In this document: in pieces, positions 1-8,220 of the stretch
How positions within the stretch are numbered: the first letter of the stretch is position 1
Layout of the letters: every line of letters begins with the position of its first letter
The notes under the pieces: model-generated
Seen by the model: only the letters and a program-made list of their open reading frames with translations
What the model was told of the DNA's origin: nothing
Database searches by the model: none
Source: Lachnocurva sp029100405
GTDB lineage: Bacteria; Bacillota; Clostridia; Lachnospirales; Lachnospiraceae
Length of the DNA: 56,107 nucleotides
Assembly: GCA_046263755.1 (NCBI GenBank)
Contig: JBJYZC010000017.1
Span: 1-56,107 of the forward strand
Direction: 5' to 3'
Translations under genes and position numbers: made by a program

Positions 1-1
1 G

Positions 2-76
2 TGGCCAATGCCGGGAACTGATACCCTAAAGCTCTTTCATGATGCCTTCGGTTACAAAAGAATAAGTTTGTGGTGA
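2..76 (+). pseudogene. C-terminal end of an unidentified protein cut by the window edge
   Basis: An open frame enters from the left edge and ends at TGA 74-76. It reads ...PMPGTDTLKLFHDAFGYK... for 24 residues. The composition looks like real coding sequence, perhaps the tail of a transposase, because other transposase debris follows. Too little is visible to name a family. Confidence 0.3.
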
Positions 77-368
77 TTCTTGTTAAGTTGCCTCTTGACA
101 AAGGTCATTACATATCAGATTTAAGGTATTTTTACCCTTTTTCTAAAGTATAACCAATCAATTCAAAACTGCAATATCTATTTTAGATTTTTGGCACTTT
201 TACCCTTTTTCTAAAATAAATATATTGGCTATTATAAACTCATATGTAGTTTGGCACTCTCCCGACCACCTCAAAATGTAAAAATAGCAGTTTAGGATTC
301 CCATCGATGATCAGATCCTGCACTGCCTTCACCACAGCCTTTTGTAAATCTTTCTCATAGTAGTATTG

Positions 369-490
369 TCAGCTTTTATTACCAACACCAGATATTTTTT
401 CCATCGTCTGGATAATATCGTATTCCGGCTGGAGGGCCTCATATTCTGCTTTCACATCTGGGTTCTCCAGCGCTTTTCGCTTATAATTGT
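369..490 (-). pseudogene. Remnant of an XRE-type antitoxin N-terminus
   Basis: The minus strand reads KALENPDVKAEYEALQPEYD and continues IIQTMEK before a stop at 369-371. This resembles the segment just ahead of the helix-turn-helix in HigA-like XRE antitoxins (NPxxKxEYxxLxPEYxII). The helix-turn-helix itself is missing, and the start side runs into a GGTGCCTGTCACC repeat at 495-507. I read it as a truncated antitoxin gene. The family call rests on a short motif from memory. Confidence 0.4.
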
Positions 491-507
491 TAACGGTGCC
501 TGTCACC

Positions 508-837
508 AAGATTCTGAGCAGGAGTTTTATATTAATCTGCTGCTCTCAAATCTGTCTGCCTTGGTCAAATGTGCAGCAGATCAGAAAATTGAATCTCATA
601 AAAAGGAAAAGAACAGATACCGCTACCAGGCAAACAGGGCCTATATCATAGGACGTAGAAAAATGTTTATTGCCAGGTTCCTTGAAAGTACCTGCAGTCT
701 TTCCTTATTGGACAACATATTTGAAGGTGCGTGTGCTAACCGATCGCAGATTCAACCAGGCAGACGCGATCCCCGAAAAAAGAAAGCAGACGCCCGCGAC
801 CGGAAGCACTTTAATAATCGCAAATTCGTTTTATAAA
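508..837 (+). pseudogene. Probable transposase C-terminal remnant
   Basis: An open frame on the plus strand reads EQEFYINLLLSNLSALVK and later NRYRYQANRAYIIGR, a pattern resembling the C-terminal part of IS4-type transposases. No start, no catalytic region and no inverted repeats are seen. The frame becomes basic and low-complexity after about 760, where another frame is also open, suggesting decay. It starts directly after the repeat at 495-507. The family assignment is tentative. Confidence 0.35.
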
Positions 838-1103
838 TACCGCGCACCTTCACAACTGATACTATCAAATAGTTCAAGCTGTCTCAACTCTTGACAGCTT
901 ATTCATCATGTCTAAAAAATAGCATTTGCCTAGCTCCGGCTGTCATTTCCATCAAAAAAATAGGAGCAGCAGAAATTAGTATAACCTACAAGTGCTCTCG
1001 GTTGACGCTAGATATACCACGTTGGTGCCTGGCACTTTTTTCCCAGAATTAAAGTAAGCGTACCGCCACTGCCCTTCCTCGTATAGATACTAGTCAGCCG
1101 CCG
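838..1103. other. Degraded intergenic stretch
   Basis: No supported gene is seen. It contains one copy of the near-palindromic repeat GGTGCCTGGCAC at 1024-1035 and otherwise AT-rich sequence. Confidence 0.5.
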
Positions 1104-1186
1104 CATTTGCAGCCTATCCACCCCTCAGAAAATACAGGAAATCAAAGTCATAATCGCCAGCCCGCCCTGCATCAGAATGATCTTCG
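1104..1186 (-). pseudogene. Duplicated 3' end of the DUF1304 gene
   Basis: About 83 bp match 2053-2135 with only a few differences. The copy encodes the same C-terminal residues, ending LISCIF then TGA, as the intact DUF1304 gene at 2074-2430, with one Leu to Met change. It ends at 1186 and is followed at 1195 by a GGTGCCTGGCA repeat. The two copies lie on either side of hicAB, in the same orientation. Confidence 0.75.
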
Positions 1187-1230
1187 AGTAGCCTGGTGCC
1201 TGGCAACAGCGTGGTTAATTTTCAGGTTGT

Positions 1231-1274
1231 TGCAACTATTAATAGTTGCATGTTTAACTTCTTAGGTATAAAAT
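1231..1274 (+). promoter_or_regulatory. hicAB promoter with a 20-bp perfect palindromic operator
   Basis: TGCAACTATTAATAGTTGCA (1231-1250) is a perfect palindrome. TTGCAT (1246-1251) and TAAAAT (1269-1274) with a 17-bp spacer make a plausible promoter, so the palindrome covers the -35 box. HicB-type antitoxins repress their own promoter, so this is the likely HicB operator (inference). GGGGAGG at 1284-1290 is the hicA ribosome binding site. Confidence 0.65.
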
Positions 1275-1297
1275 AAGATCAACGGGGAGGTAAAATT

Positions 1298-1552
1298 ATG
1301 GGGAGGAAAGAAAAACTTATACAGCGGCTGAAGTCCAAGCCGAAAGATTTTACTTTTGAAGAAGCGGAAGCACTACTAAAATACTTTGATTATGTAAAAA
1401 CTGACAAAGGTAAAACCAGTGGATCGAGAATTGCTTTTGTAAGCAAAGAGCATGGAAGTATTTTGCTCCATAAACCTCATCCTCAAAAAGAGTTGAAAGC
1501 CTACCAGGTAAAACAGCTAGTGGAATTTCTAGAACAGGAGGGCCTGTTATGA
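1298..1552 (+). CDS. hicA: HicA-family mRNA interferase toxin
   Basis: This 84-residue protein fits the small HicA fold, a double-stranded-RNA-binding-like domain that cleaves mRNA when free of antitoxin. The N-terminus (residues 1-28) has the helical KLIQRLKSKPKDFTFEEAE region. Residues 40-62 read GSRIAFVSKEHGSILLHKPH, in which HKPH matches the strand carrying the catalytic histidine of the family. The C-terminus ends in the usual amphipathic helix. The ATG start has GGGGAGG seven bases upstream. The stop overlaps hicB by four bases (ATGA), so the two are translationally coupled. It probably acts as a stress or stabilisation toxin. Confidence 0.85.
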   Translation: MGRKEKLIQRLKSKPKDFTFEEAEALLKYFDYVKTDKGKTSGSRIAFVSKEHGSILLHKPHPQKELKAYQVKQLVEFLEQEGLL

Positions 1553-1893
1553 ATAACACAATGCAGTATAAGGGATTCATCGGCAGCGTTGAATTTTCTG
1601 AAGAAGACGGCATCTTCTATGGAAAAGTCATGGGAATCCGCTCACTGGTTTCCTACGAGGGAGAAAACGCCCATGAACTGGTTACAGATTTTCATAACGC
1701 TGTAGATAATTATCTGAAAGAATGTAAGGAAAACGGGAAAAAGCCTGAGGTCGCATTTAAGGGCAGTTTTAATATCCGGATTTCACCTGAACTCCATAGA
1801 AAGATTTATCTCTATTCTGTTTCACATCAGATGTCTATAAACCATTACATTGAAGAAACTCTGAAGAAATCTCCGGCCGCAAAGGAAAGCTAA
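1549..1893 (+). CDS. hicB: HicB-family antitoxin with ribbon-helix-helix tail
   Basis: This 114-residue partner of HicA has a degenerate RNase H-like HicB fold at residues 1-70 (YKGFIGSVEFSEEDGIFYGKV). A C-terminal Arc/MetJ-like ribbon-helix-helix at about 82-108 (FNIRISPELHRKIYLYS...) would bind the operator. It neutralises HicA and represses the operon. It overlaps hicA by ATGA. The hicA-first order is the usual one for this family. A hairpin terminator follows at 1934. Confidence 0.85.
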   Translation: MNNTMQYKGFIGSVEFSEEDGIFYGKVMGIRSLVSYEGENAHELVTDFHNAVDNYLKECKENGKKPEVAFKGSFNIRISPELHRKIYLYSVSHQMSINHYIEETLKKSPAAKES

Positions 1894-1933
1894 AAATACA
1901 TATTTTGCAATTCTTAGTGCGATCCGTAACTGA

Positions 1934-1964
1934 GGGCAGGTTCTAACCTGCCCTTAATTATTTT
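1934..1964 (+). terminator. Intrinsic terminator after hicAB
   Basis: GGGCAGGT / ACCTGCCC stem with a TCTA loop (1934-1953), followed by the T-rich stretch TTAATTATTTT. Confidence 0.7.
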
Positions 1965-2073
1965 GAGATTTCATAGAATCCCGCTGACAGTCATCCTCTT
2001 CAAATATAGATCGTCCTCCGCCTTTCCTAATATAGATTCAAAACAGCTGCAACATTTGCAGCCAATCGAACCT

Positions 2074-2430
2074 TCAGAAAATACAGGAAATCAAAGTCAG
2101 AATCGCCAGTCCGCCCTGCATCAGAATGATCTTCGGATTGCTGGTGAAGCTCCCGTACAAAGCAACCGCCACAATATAGACCATGAGACAGATAACCGCC
2201 GTCTTACTAGCAAAAGCAAAGACCGCCAGAAGAATCAGCACCGAAAGCAGCCCATTATAGACACCCTGATTTTTGAAGAGGACATTCACATTCTTCTGCT
2301 CCAGCTCTTCCCTGGTCATGCCGAAAACCTTCGAAGTCTTCTCCGAAGCCGTCGCAATCGTCTCCAGATAGAAGATATAGAGAAACTCCAGCGCCACCAG
2401 CACAGCCAGAATCTTTGTTATAATATTCAT
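2074..2430 (-). CDS. DUF1304 small integral membrane protein
   Basis: This 118-residue protein has four hydrophobic segments: about residues 3-22, 57-75, 78-94 and 100-117. The pattern LEFLYIFYLETIA followed by FGMTREELEQKNVNVLFKNQGVYNG is typical of the DUF1304 family, whose function is unknown. The start ATG at 2430 has AGGACAG eight to ten bases upstream. A 3' fragment of the same gene is duplicated at 1104-1186, so this locus has been rearranged. No partner gene is evident. Confidence 0.8.
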   Translation of the reverse strand: MNIITKILAVLVALEFLYIFYLETIATASEKTSKVFGMTREELEQKNVNVLFKNQGVYNGLLSVLILLAVFAFASKTAVICLMVYIVAVALYGSFTSNPKIILMQGGLAILTLISCIF

Positions 2431-2469
2431 AGTTCTGTCCTTTCTTCAGTCCCTTTGGTTCAAATATAG

Positions 2470-2820
2470 ACCAATTCCATCATTTCCAGTCATCAGCCCT
2501 ACTGCAATCGAAGCGTAATTCTATCATTCAGCTAGATTCTTCTTGTCACTTCCCTCCAGCAACATGATCCGCGCCAGCCTTGTACTCACCCCCAGAACTC
2601 TCCTTTATTCTTATCAGTAATCTTTAATCGGCGTTCAAAATTCTCTTCTATTTGATAAATTCTTCATTAGCCTATTTTGTTGACTAAATACAAATGAAGC
2701 AAATGAAAAGTTAGTCATAAAAAAGCCCGATATTTCAAGGTTTTTAAAATTTCTATGGACCAAACTATTGACTTTCTTTGACTAAATCGTTGACTAATAT
2801 CTTATTTTCTTTGACTAATC
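2470..2820. other. Intergenic region with TTTAGTCAA repeats
   Basis: No gene is supported. Short TTGACTAA / TTTGACTAA direct repeats occur four times between 2680 and 2820, directly after the stop of the AlbA_2 gene. On the minus strand they would read LVKEN-like repeats out of frame with that gene, which could mark an eroded former tail. No clear terminator is seen. Confidence 0.4.
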
Positions 2821-4488
2821 TTATTTCCGCAGAAACCATTCCGAATGTGAAGCAACACCTTTAACATCTATTGTGCCTTCCTTTTTCATCTTTTGCAGTA
2901 AGTTTGAAAGTTTTTTATACTTCTGCTTATCAGATAATACCTCAGGAAGCGCATGCTTTACAGCTTGAAAAATATCTGACTTTTTTAGAGAGTCATTATT
3001 AAGAGCAGCTAAAATAAGCTCCTTGCAGATTTTCTCATCCAGTCCTTTATTACGTACATACCCAGCCTTATCTCCTACAGCCTCGGCTATTCTATAAGAA
3101 ACAAATAATGTCGGATAACGTCCTTCTACCAAACCCTTACGTTTAAGGACTCGGCAATCCTCCTTCGTTATAGTTTGACCTTTCTGAACCTGATCCAAAA
3201 GAAATACTGTTTTTAAATCCAAATCTTCATTATCATGTAATAACCGAGTATAGTTCTTATCTAAAACACGCCCATATATTGTAACGCTTACTCTATCTAC
3301 AACACTCAGATCGTATGTTGGTAAAGGAAAGCATCTATTCTTTTGAATATTATAAATCATCGGAATGCCCATCGAGTTTGTATCTATCATGTACATATTT
3401 ACCATGGCATTGCATAAAAAGGCGTTCCTGTAATATGGTGGCTTATAACCTGGTTCTAGTGCCTTCTCAATCGTTTCCGGAATAAATGACCCTTCGTTGA
3501 TGAATACAAGATGATCTTCAAACTCCTCAACATTAATCTTACCGTGGCGACGATAATCAGAGTGTGCAATACAGTTATTTATGACTTCTTTTACAAGATC
3601 TGCATCGTATTGCTGAACCTCCTCTGGGAAAAGAGTCTGCTGCTGAGCAATATACCTATACTTTTCATTCCTGATTTTTGCATATACTTTATCAACAGCT
3701 AGCAGAAACGGCATATCAAAATGCTCGTATGCCTTAACAGTTTTATCTGCATTATAAAGGGTCCATGTAATTCGTGGCGTAAATCCATCAAAATAGAATG
3801 CAGACTCTTTTTTCCCCAGCAAAAGAAGTGCTGTTCTAGTGATTTTACCTTTGAAACAGATGCCGGCCTTGTTAAGCACGTCTATATCCGATAAGTCGGA
3901 TAAAATCTTCTGAGACATTTTTCGATCTGACTGTTTCTGTGCGAACATCTTCCTAGCATAAGCGACAGCTTCTGGATCTAAATCATCAATTGTAGCGTCT
4001 TCTACTATTTCTTTTGACCAGTCCATACCAACCTGACTGCGAATTAGATCTACCTTGTTCATTGAAAGTGGTACCAGTGATTCATTTTCTCTGCCGTACG
4101 CTGCTCCATACCAGGTAGTTGGAATTCCAGGCGTAGCTGGAGGAATCTGAAATGCAACAATTCTACATTTTTCAATGATAAGCTCATGGATATCAAAAAA
4201 TGTCAGTCTATTATTTGTACCGTTTGTAATTTCTTTCTTCAAAGCCTGCAGGTTACCACTTCGACGGTAATCTGTTCCTTTAAATTCTCTCGTATCTGTG
4301 ATGCCAAAAATGAGCCATGCTTCAGCCTTACCTCTAATATTTGCTTCATTTCCAAGAGCAGAAAAATATTTTCCAATTTCTTTAAAAGAAAAGTTAGTAT
4401 TAGCTTCTTTGAACTCTACGACTTCACTTTCAGAATTCTTAATCATCTGATAGATTTTTCCCTTCAACTGAGCGTCTGTATATATCAA
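2821..4488 (-). CDS. AlbA_2 (Schlafen-type) domain / GHKL-ATPase-like putative regulator
   Basis: The 555 residues comprise an N-terminal AlbA_2 domain (about 1-135, with SEVVEFKEANTNFSFKEIGKYF and WLIFGITD). A linker follows, then an HATPase_c_4-type ATP-binding block (about 300-345, with KEVINNCIAHSDYRRHGKINV), and a C-terminal winged-helix-like region. Proteins of this build are usually annotated as putative transcriptional regulators or RNA-binding ATPases, and some sit in defence islands. The start is TTG at 4488 with AGGTAGG upstream. It lies 48 bases after the coiled-coil gene on the same strand, so co-transcription is likely. The molecular role is unknown. Confidence 0.75.
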   Translation of the reverse strand: MIYTDAQLKGKIYQMIKNSESEVVEFKEANTNFSFKEIGKYFSALGNEANIRGKAEAWLIFGITDTREFKGTDYRRSGNLQALKKEITNGTNNRLTFFDIHELIIEKCRIVAFQIPPATPGIPTTWYGAAYGRENESLVPLSMNKVDLIRSQVGMDWSKEIVEDATIDDLDPEAVAYARKMFAQKQSDRKMSQKILSDLSDIDVLNKAGICFKGKITRTALLLLGKKESAFYFDGFTPRITWTLYNADKTVKAYEHFDMPFLLAVDKVYAKIRNEKYRYIAQQQTLFPEEVQQYDADLVKEVINNCIAHSDYRRHGKINVEEFEDHLVFINEGSFIPETIEKALEPGYKPPYYRNAFLCNAMVNMYMIDTNSMGIPMIYNIQKNRCFPLPTYDLSVVDRVSVTIYGRVLDKNYTRLLHDNEDLDLKTVFLLDQVQKGQTITKEDCRVLKRKGLVEGRYPTLFVSYRIAEAVGDKAGYVRNKGLDEKICKELILAALNNDSLKKSDIFQAVKHALPEVLSDKQKYKKLSNLLQKMKKEGTIDVKGVASHSEWFLRK

Positions 4489-4536
4489 ATAATCCTACCT
4501 TTCTTTATTGTTGGTAAACCTTATGCTTTATTCCTA

Positions 4537-5745
4537 TTATTGCGCACCTTCCAGCTTGATATACACATTATCCTTATCAACAAGGACTTCCATAGGGGAG
4601 TTATACTGCCTGCTTAAATTTTCTATGCCCTCCTCAAACTGCCTTGCACCGCTGTCATTCTTTTCGCTGAATTTTTCAAGGAGCTGGGTGGTATGCTTAT
4701 TGTTGTAATTATTCAGCTTTTCGCCGGCATCAGACAGCAATTCATCTACTGGGCCCTTTTCAATCACGGGTATACCATGAATGAACTTTCCTACATTCGA
4801 AGCAGCTCCAGAGATACCTTTTAGTGCTTTTGATTCGACCGTTGCAGTTGATGAATGTTCGATATTTCTATAGCATTCATCGTAGAAATCCTCATATTCT
4901 TTCTCAATCTTTGCAACATCATCTTTGACAGATGCAAGGTACTCCTGGTCGAACTTCCCATGCAGAAGGATCTCGAGAAAAGTTGCAAAGGAATACATGA
5001 AAACGCCAAGTCGATAATAATAAAAATCGCCTTGAACCTTTGCCACCATATCTCTGGTCTGCTGTTCAAAATGCACCAGATCATGCCTGTCCATGGTTTT
5101 TTCAATACGAGTATGAAGTTGTTTTATCTGAGCAGAAGCTTCTCTTCGAATATCCTGAACTTCATGATATTTCGCAATCTGCCAAGTGGTATCTGTCAGA
5201 TTAAATTTGAACTTATTATAGACATCCAGCAGTTCATCATAATTGGCTTTCTGAGTTGCTCTATCCTTTTCCTGCAGATAATCAAGAATGTCATCTGCTG
5301 TCTTCTGTATATTATCAATCTTATGATTTATCTCAATCAAAGCTGCAGCCATAAACATACTGACAGGACTAACCGGTGCCACAATGCTCTGCGTTGCAGA
5401 TACCGGTCCGGCAGGATTCCATCTTGCCTGACCTACTATGTTATTATTTTTCATTATAGTGCCAAGAGAACCGCTCCCGTCCTTAAACTGGGCCAAGGTT
5501 CCTTTCACTCCCTGCGGGAAAGTGCACTTATAGAGTCCCTCTACATTCACTTTCGTTGTTGAAGTCACTGTCCTTAACGACGGCACCATCTCGGCAAACA
5601 TCGAACCCAATCCTGAAATCTCGGTAAGCGGTATCTTCTTGTACCCCTCATAAGCTTTATCCTGATCTACTATTTCCACAGGATAAAACTCCATACTTGT
5701 AGCTGCTTTGATAATCTCTTCTTTCTTGTTACCATCTGATTCCAT
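4537..5745 (-). CDS. Unrecognised coiled-coil protein paired with a GTPase
   Basis: I do not recognise a named family. The N-terminal ~130 residues are globular (TEISGLGSMFAEMVPSLRTVT...), and a hydrophobic stretch VSPVSMFMAAALIEI lies near 125-140. A long helical, probably coiled-coil region follows (about 140-290), with many charged residues, then a polar tail. I place the start at ATG 5745 because AAGGAG (5755-5760) lies nine bases upstream. An ATG at 5766 would contain that ribosome site and has none of its own. Downstream of the GTPase and upstream of the AlbA_2 gene, it could be a membrane or partner subunit of the GTPase (inference). Confidence 0.65.
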   Translation of the reverse strand: MESDGNKKEEIIKAATSMEFYPVEIVDQDKAYEGYKKIPLTEISGLGSMFAEMVPSLRTVTSTTKVNVEGLYKCTFPQGVKGTLAQFKDGSGSLGTIMKNNNIVGQARWNPAGPVSATQSIVAPVSPVSMFMAAALIEINHKIDNIQKTADDILDYLQEKDRATQKANYDELLDVYNKFKFNLTDTTWQIAKYHEVQDIRREASAQIKQLHTRIEKTMDRHDLVHFEQQTRDMVAKVQGDFYYYRLGVFMYSFATFLEILLHGKFDQEYLASVKDDVAKIEKEYEDFYDECYRNIEHSSTATVESKALKGISGAASNVGKFIHGIPVIEKGPVDELLSDAGEKLNNYNNKHTTQLLEKFSEKNDSGARQFEEGIENLSRQYNSPMEVLVDKDNVYIKLEGAQ

Positions 5746-5831
5746 AATCCATTTCTCCTTTTTCATCAGCTTGCCATAATAGCGTATGCCTGTTATCTAT
5801 TGTCAAAGCCATCCCGAAAACCCTGAATGTA

Positions 5832-5876
5832 GGTGCCTGGCACTTCCTACCCTGGCCGAAGGAGGTGCCAGGCACC
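5832..5876. repeat. Inverted pair of GGTGCC-type repeats
   Basis: GGTGCCTGGCAC (5832-5843) and GGTGCCAGGCACC (5864-5876) face each other across 20 bases, between the GTPase and coiled-coil genes. Each is itself nearly palindromic. Other copies occur at 495, 1024, 1195, 10573, 11124, 11195 and 11263. Confidence 0.7.
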
Positions 5877-6023
5877 GTTAAGGCTGTTAAGAGACATTTT
5901 ATATTTTCTTAACAGTGCCTACACTTTTTTCAGAAAATTATAATGGCCTTTTGAACCAGGTATCGTCAATTATTATTTTCTATGCGGTACTTGGCGAAAA
6001 GGCCATAGATTCCTGATATCTTA

Positions 6024-7199
6024 TCAACTTATTGACTTGTTTAAGTTATTTATAAGATCTGCAATATCCTTCTTATTCACGTCCTTATTCTTTATACTAT
6101 CGATAATATTATTTACCTTCTTCAGTGCCTGATTGTTAATATTATCCGAAATGATCTTTTGGGCCCACTCGATATCAGAGAAAGACTTGTTTCCTCTAGC
6201 AACTTCCTCAAATATGTATATACATGCTGCCCCTAATGCACTTATAATCGAGCCAGCGACAATAGCATTCAGAATAGATGCGGCTATGTTGACTCCAGGA
6301 ATTGCTTTTAAACCACTAATAATTGTCTTTGCTGCAATACCTATTGTTCCTGCACTTACCAGAGAAGCAATAAATTCTTTTGCATTCTCTCCCTGATTAA
6401 TTTCATAAATCTTTGCAATCCCCTGTATTTCTCCTGTTTCCAACCCACTTAGTACCGGAGTATCTGCAAATGGGATGGGAGCCCATGCGATACCAACTCC
6501 AGCTGCTGTACATGCCCCAGTAAAGCCCTCTGCCATCCCTCTTTTTCTAGCCATATTAAAGGCTGCTACATCTTTCTGAGCAGATTTAAATCCTTCCGGA
6601 AGTAAAGAATTCGATAACTCAATAAGCTCTAACACACCTGACTGAGGTACGATAATCTCATCATCAATCGGATATGGTTTTGCTACAACAGGAATAATGC
6701 CTTTTACTCTGCTTCTCAATTTAGGATCAGTTTGCAGAGCCTCGGAAACCATTTTTTTATTAGCATCCTGATCTGCCTTAGAATATGATTTTGTAATAAC
6801 AATTATGATTGGAAGGCTTTGCCAGAGAGAAGTTGCATGTTTAAAGCTCTCCAATTCATTTTTGAACAACTTCCCAGACGTGCCATCTACGCAAAACCAG
6901 AGTTCATTAATCTGAGCGTCCTCATGTCCAGCTTTCGCACTATCAGCTGACCATTTCTTTATAGCAAATATGGCCTTTTGTTCCTGGAAAAAATTGGGTT
7001 CAAAACCTATGGTATCAATCAACCTGAATTGAATCCCATCGCATTCATAGGGTTGTAAATGTACAGTTGTACCAACGATCCCAAAGCCTGTCTTGGCTTT
7101 TTCATTTTCCGGAACCTTATCGCCGAGTACTGCGTTAATCAGCGTAGACTTACCTGCTCCTGATTTACCCACAAGAAGAATATTACCCTTATTCATCAT
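6024..7199 (-). CDS. Membrane-associated GTPase (Era/dynamin-like G domain plus hydrophobic tail)
   Basis: The 391-residue protein has a clear G domain: P-loop GKSGAGKST (residues 11-19), G3 DTIG (62-65) and a G4-like TKSYSKAD (136-143). The C-terminal half has hydrophobic, glycine-rich segments (about 225-250 and 280-330) like the YcjF/DUF697-type tails that place such GTPases at membranes. GGGGG precedes the start, and ATG 7196 is equally possible. It is first in a minus-strand group with the coiled-coil and AlbA_2 genes. Bacterial GTPases of this architecture serve in membrane remodelling or in defence, and which applies here is not shown. Confidence 0.8.
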   Translation of the reverse strand: MMNKGNILLVGKSGAGKSTLINAVLGDKVPENEKAKTGFGIVGTTVHLQPYECDGIQFRLIDTIGFEPNFFQEQKAIFAIKKWSADSAKAGHEDAQINELWFCVDGTSGKLFKNELESFKHATSLWQSLPIIIVITKSYSKADQDANKKMVSEALQTDPKLRSRVKGIIPVVAKPYPIDDEIIVPQSGVLELIELSNSLLPEGFKSAQKDVAAFNMARKRGMAEGFTGACTAAGVGIAWAPIPFADTPVLSGLETGEIQGIAKIYEINQGENAKEFIASLVSAGTIGIAAKTIISGLKAIPGVNIAASILNAIVAGSIISALGAACIYIFEEVARGNKSFSDIEWAQKIISDNINNQALKKVNNIIDSIKNKDVNKKDIADLINNLNKSIS

Positions 7200-7365
7200 C
7201 TCATCCCCCAGTCCTTATTAAAATAACTCGTCATTTGATTATCTGTCATATCCTATGTCTACATTCTACTACTATTTGCAGCGTTACCATTATAGAATAT
7301 GAAATACTTGCGAAAGGATTTCATCAATTGATCACTAGCTGAACAGCCATCAGAAATCAGTTCTA

Positions 7366-8178
7366 TCAAATCCCATACACATCCCGAAACACCTGCAGAT
7401 TCCCATCCTTCCCTTCCGGAATCGCAAAAATCACCCTGTCAAAACACTCCGCAAATCCCTCATCCACCAGAATATCCTTAAAGGCTCCGGCGACCTCTGC
7501 CGGATCATTGCCAAATGCTCCGCATCCCCAGGCTCCCAGCGTAATCGTTCGATAGCCGTTCTCAGCGGCTACACATAGAATCTGCCGGATCCGATGTCTG
7601 TAATATTCTTGTAATTCAGATAGGCTCACATCCCTGGCTCTTCCATATAGATTCGGCGCAGCAGCAGAGATCACCGCTGTCGTATGCGGATGCTCCAGAA
7701 AATTCAGCGATTTATTGCGGAAGACCTCCACGCATGGCGACAGTAAAAGATAGTCCGTATCGAAGTCTTCCACGTCGCGATTACTGTCATACATCTGCCT
7801 GGCTTCCTCAGAAGAAATCGAGGCATAAAGAGTCGACTGCCGGCAGAGGGCTTCTTCCTGTGCAGACGCCCCACTCAGATATCCGCCGCCCGGATGACGC
7901 GAATTCGCGAAATTCAGAACGCAATCCGTAGACCTAGCAAAGCTGTCCTCATCACGGACTTCAATCGACTTCGTCGATACTGCACTCCCAGAATTCCCGA
8001 ATCTCTCAACAAGCTCCTTCAATCCATCCGGAGAATAAACAAGAACCCTCTGATGGTCCTCTAACGAATGATCAAAGCCAACTTCTTCGCCTAGCGAATT
8101 CGTATATCCGTTGGCTTTCACGATTCCGGCATTCTCTTGGCAAACCTCAATATTCCTAACCCTATGATTTATAATCAA
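7366..8178 (-). CDS. TIGR02452-type / bacterial poly(ADP-ribose) glycohydrolase-like macrodomain protein
   Basis: 270 residues. The signature HPGGGYLSGASAQEEALCRQ (about 96-114) contains the GGG and QEE elements that form the PARG catalytic loop. The second glutamate of QEE is the expected catalytic acid. GAWGCGAFGNDP (about 215) is the conserved macrodomain phosphate-binding loop. The N-terminal helical region (1-80) matches the microbial TIGR02452 family. It should remove ADP-ribose chains or related ADP-ribose adducts from proteins. The start is TTG at 8178 behind GGGGGATTAGG. It is a single gene, 42 bases from the GNAT gene upstream. Confidence 0.85.
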   Translation of the reverse strand: MIINHRVRNIEVCQENAGIVKANGYTNSLGEEVGFDHSLEDHQRVLVYSPDGLKELVERFGNSGSAVSTKSIEVRDEDSFARSTDCVLNFANSRHPGGGYLSGASAQEEALCRQSTLYASISSEEARQMYDSNRDVEDFDTDYLLLSPCVEVFRNKSLNFLEHPHTTAVISAAAPNLYGRARDVSLSELQEYYRHRIRQILCVAAENGYRTITLGAWGCGAFGNDPAEVAGAFKDILVDEGFAECFDRVIFAIPEGKDGNLQVFRDVYGI

Positions 8179-8220
8179 CCTAATCCCCCTAACCTACATC
8201 ATTCAACCACCTGGCGGACT

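Noticed and set aside
366..894. Open frames of 156 and 74 residues as real genes
   Set aside because: They join unrelated pieces: an antitoxin remnant on the other strand, a repeat, and transposase debris. Composition becomes unnatural and no ribosome site is present.
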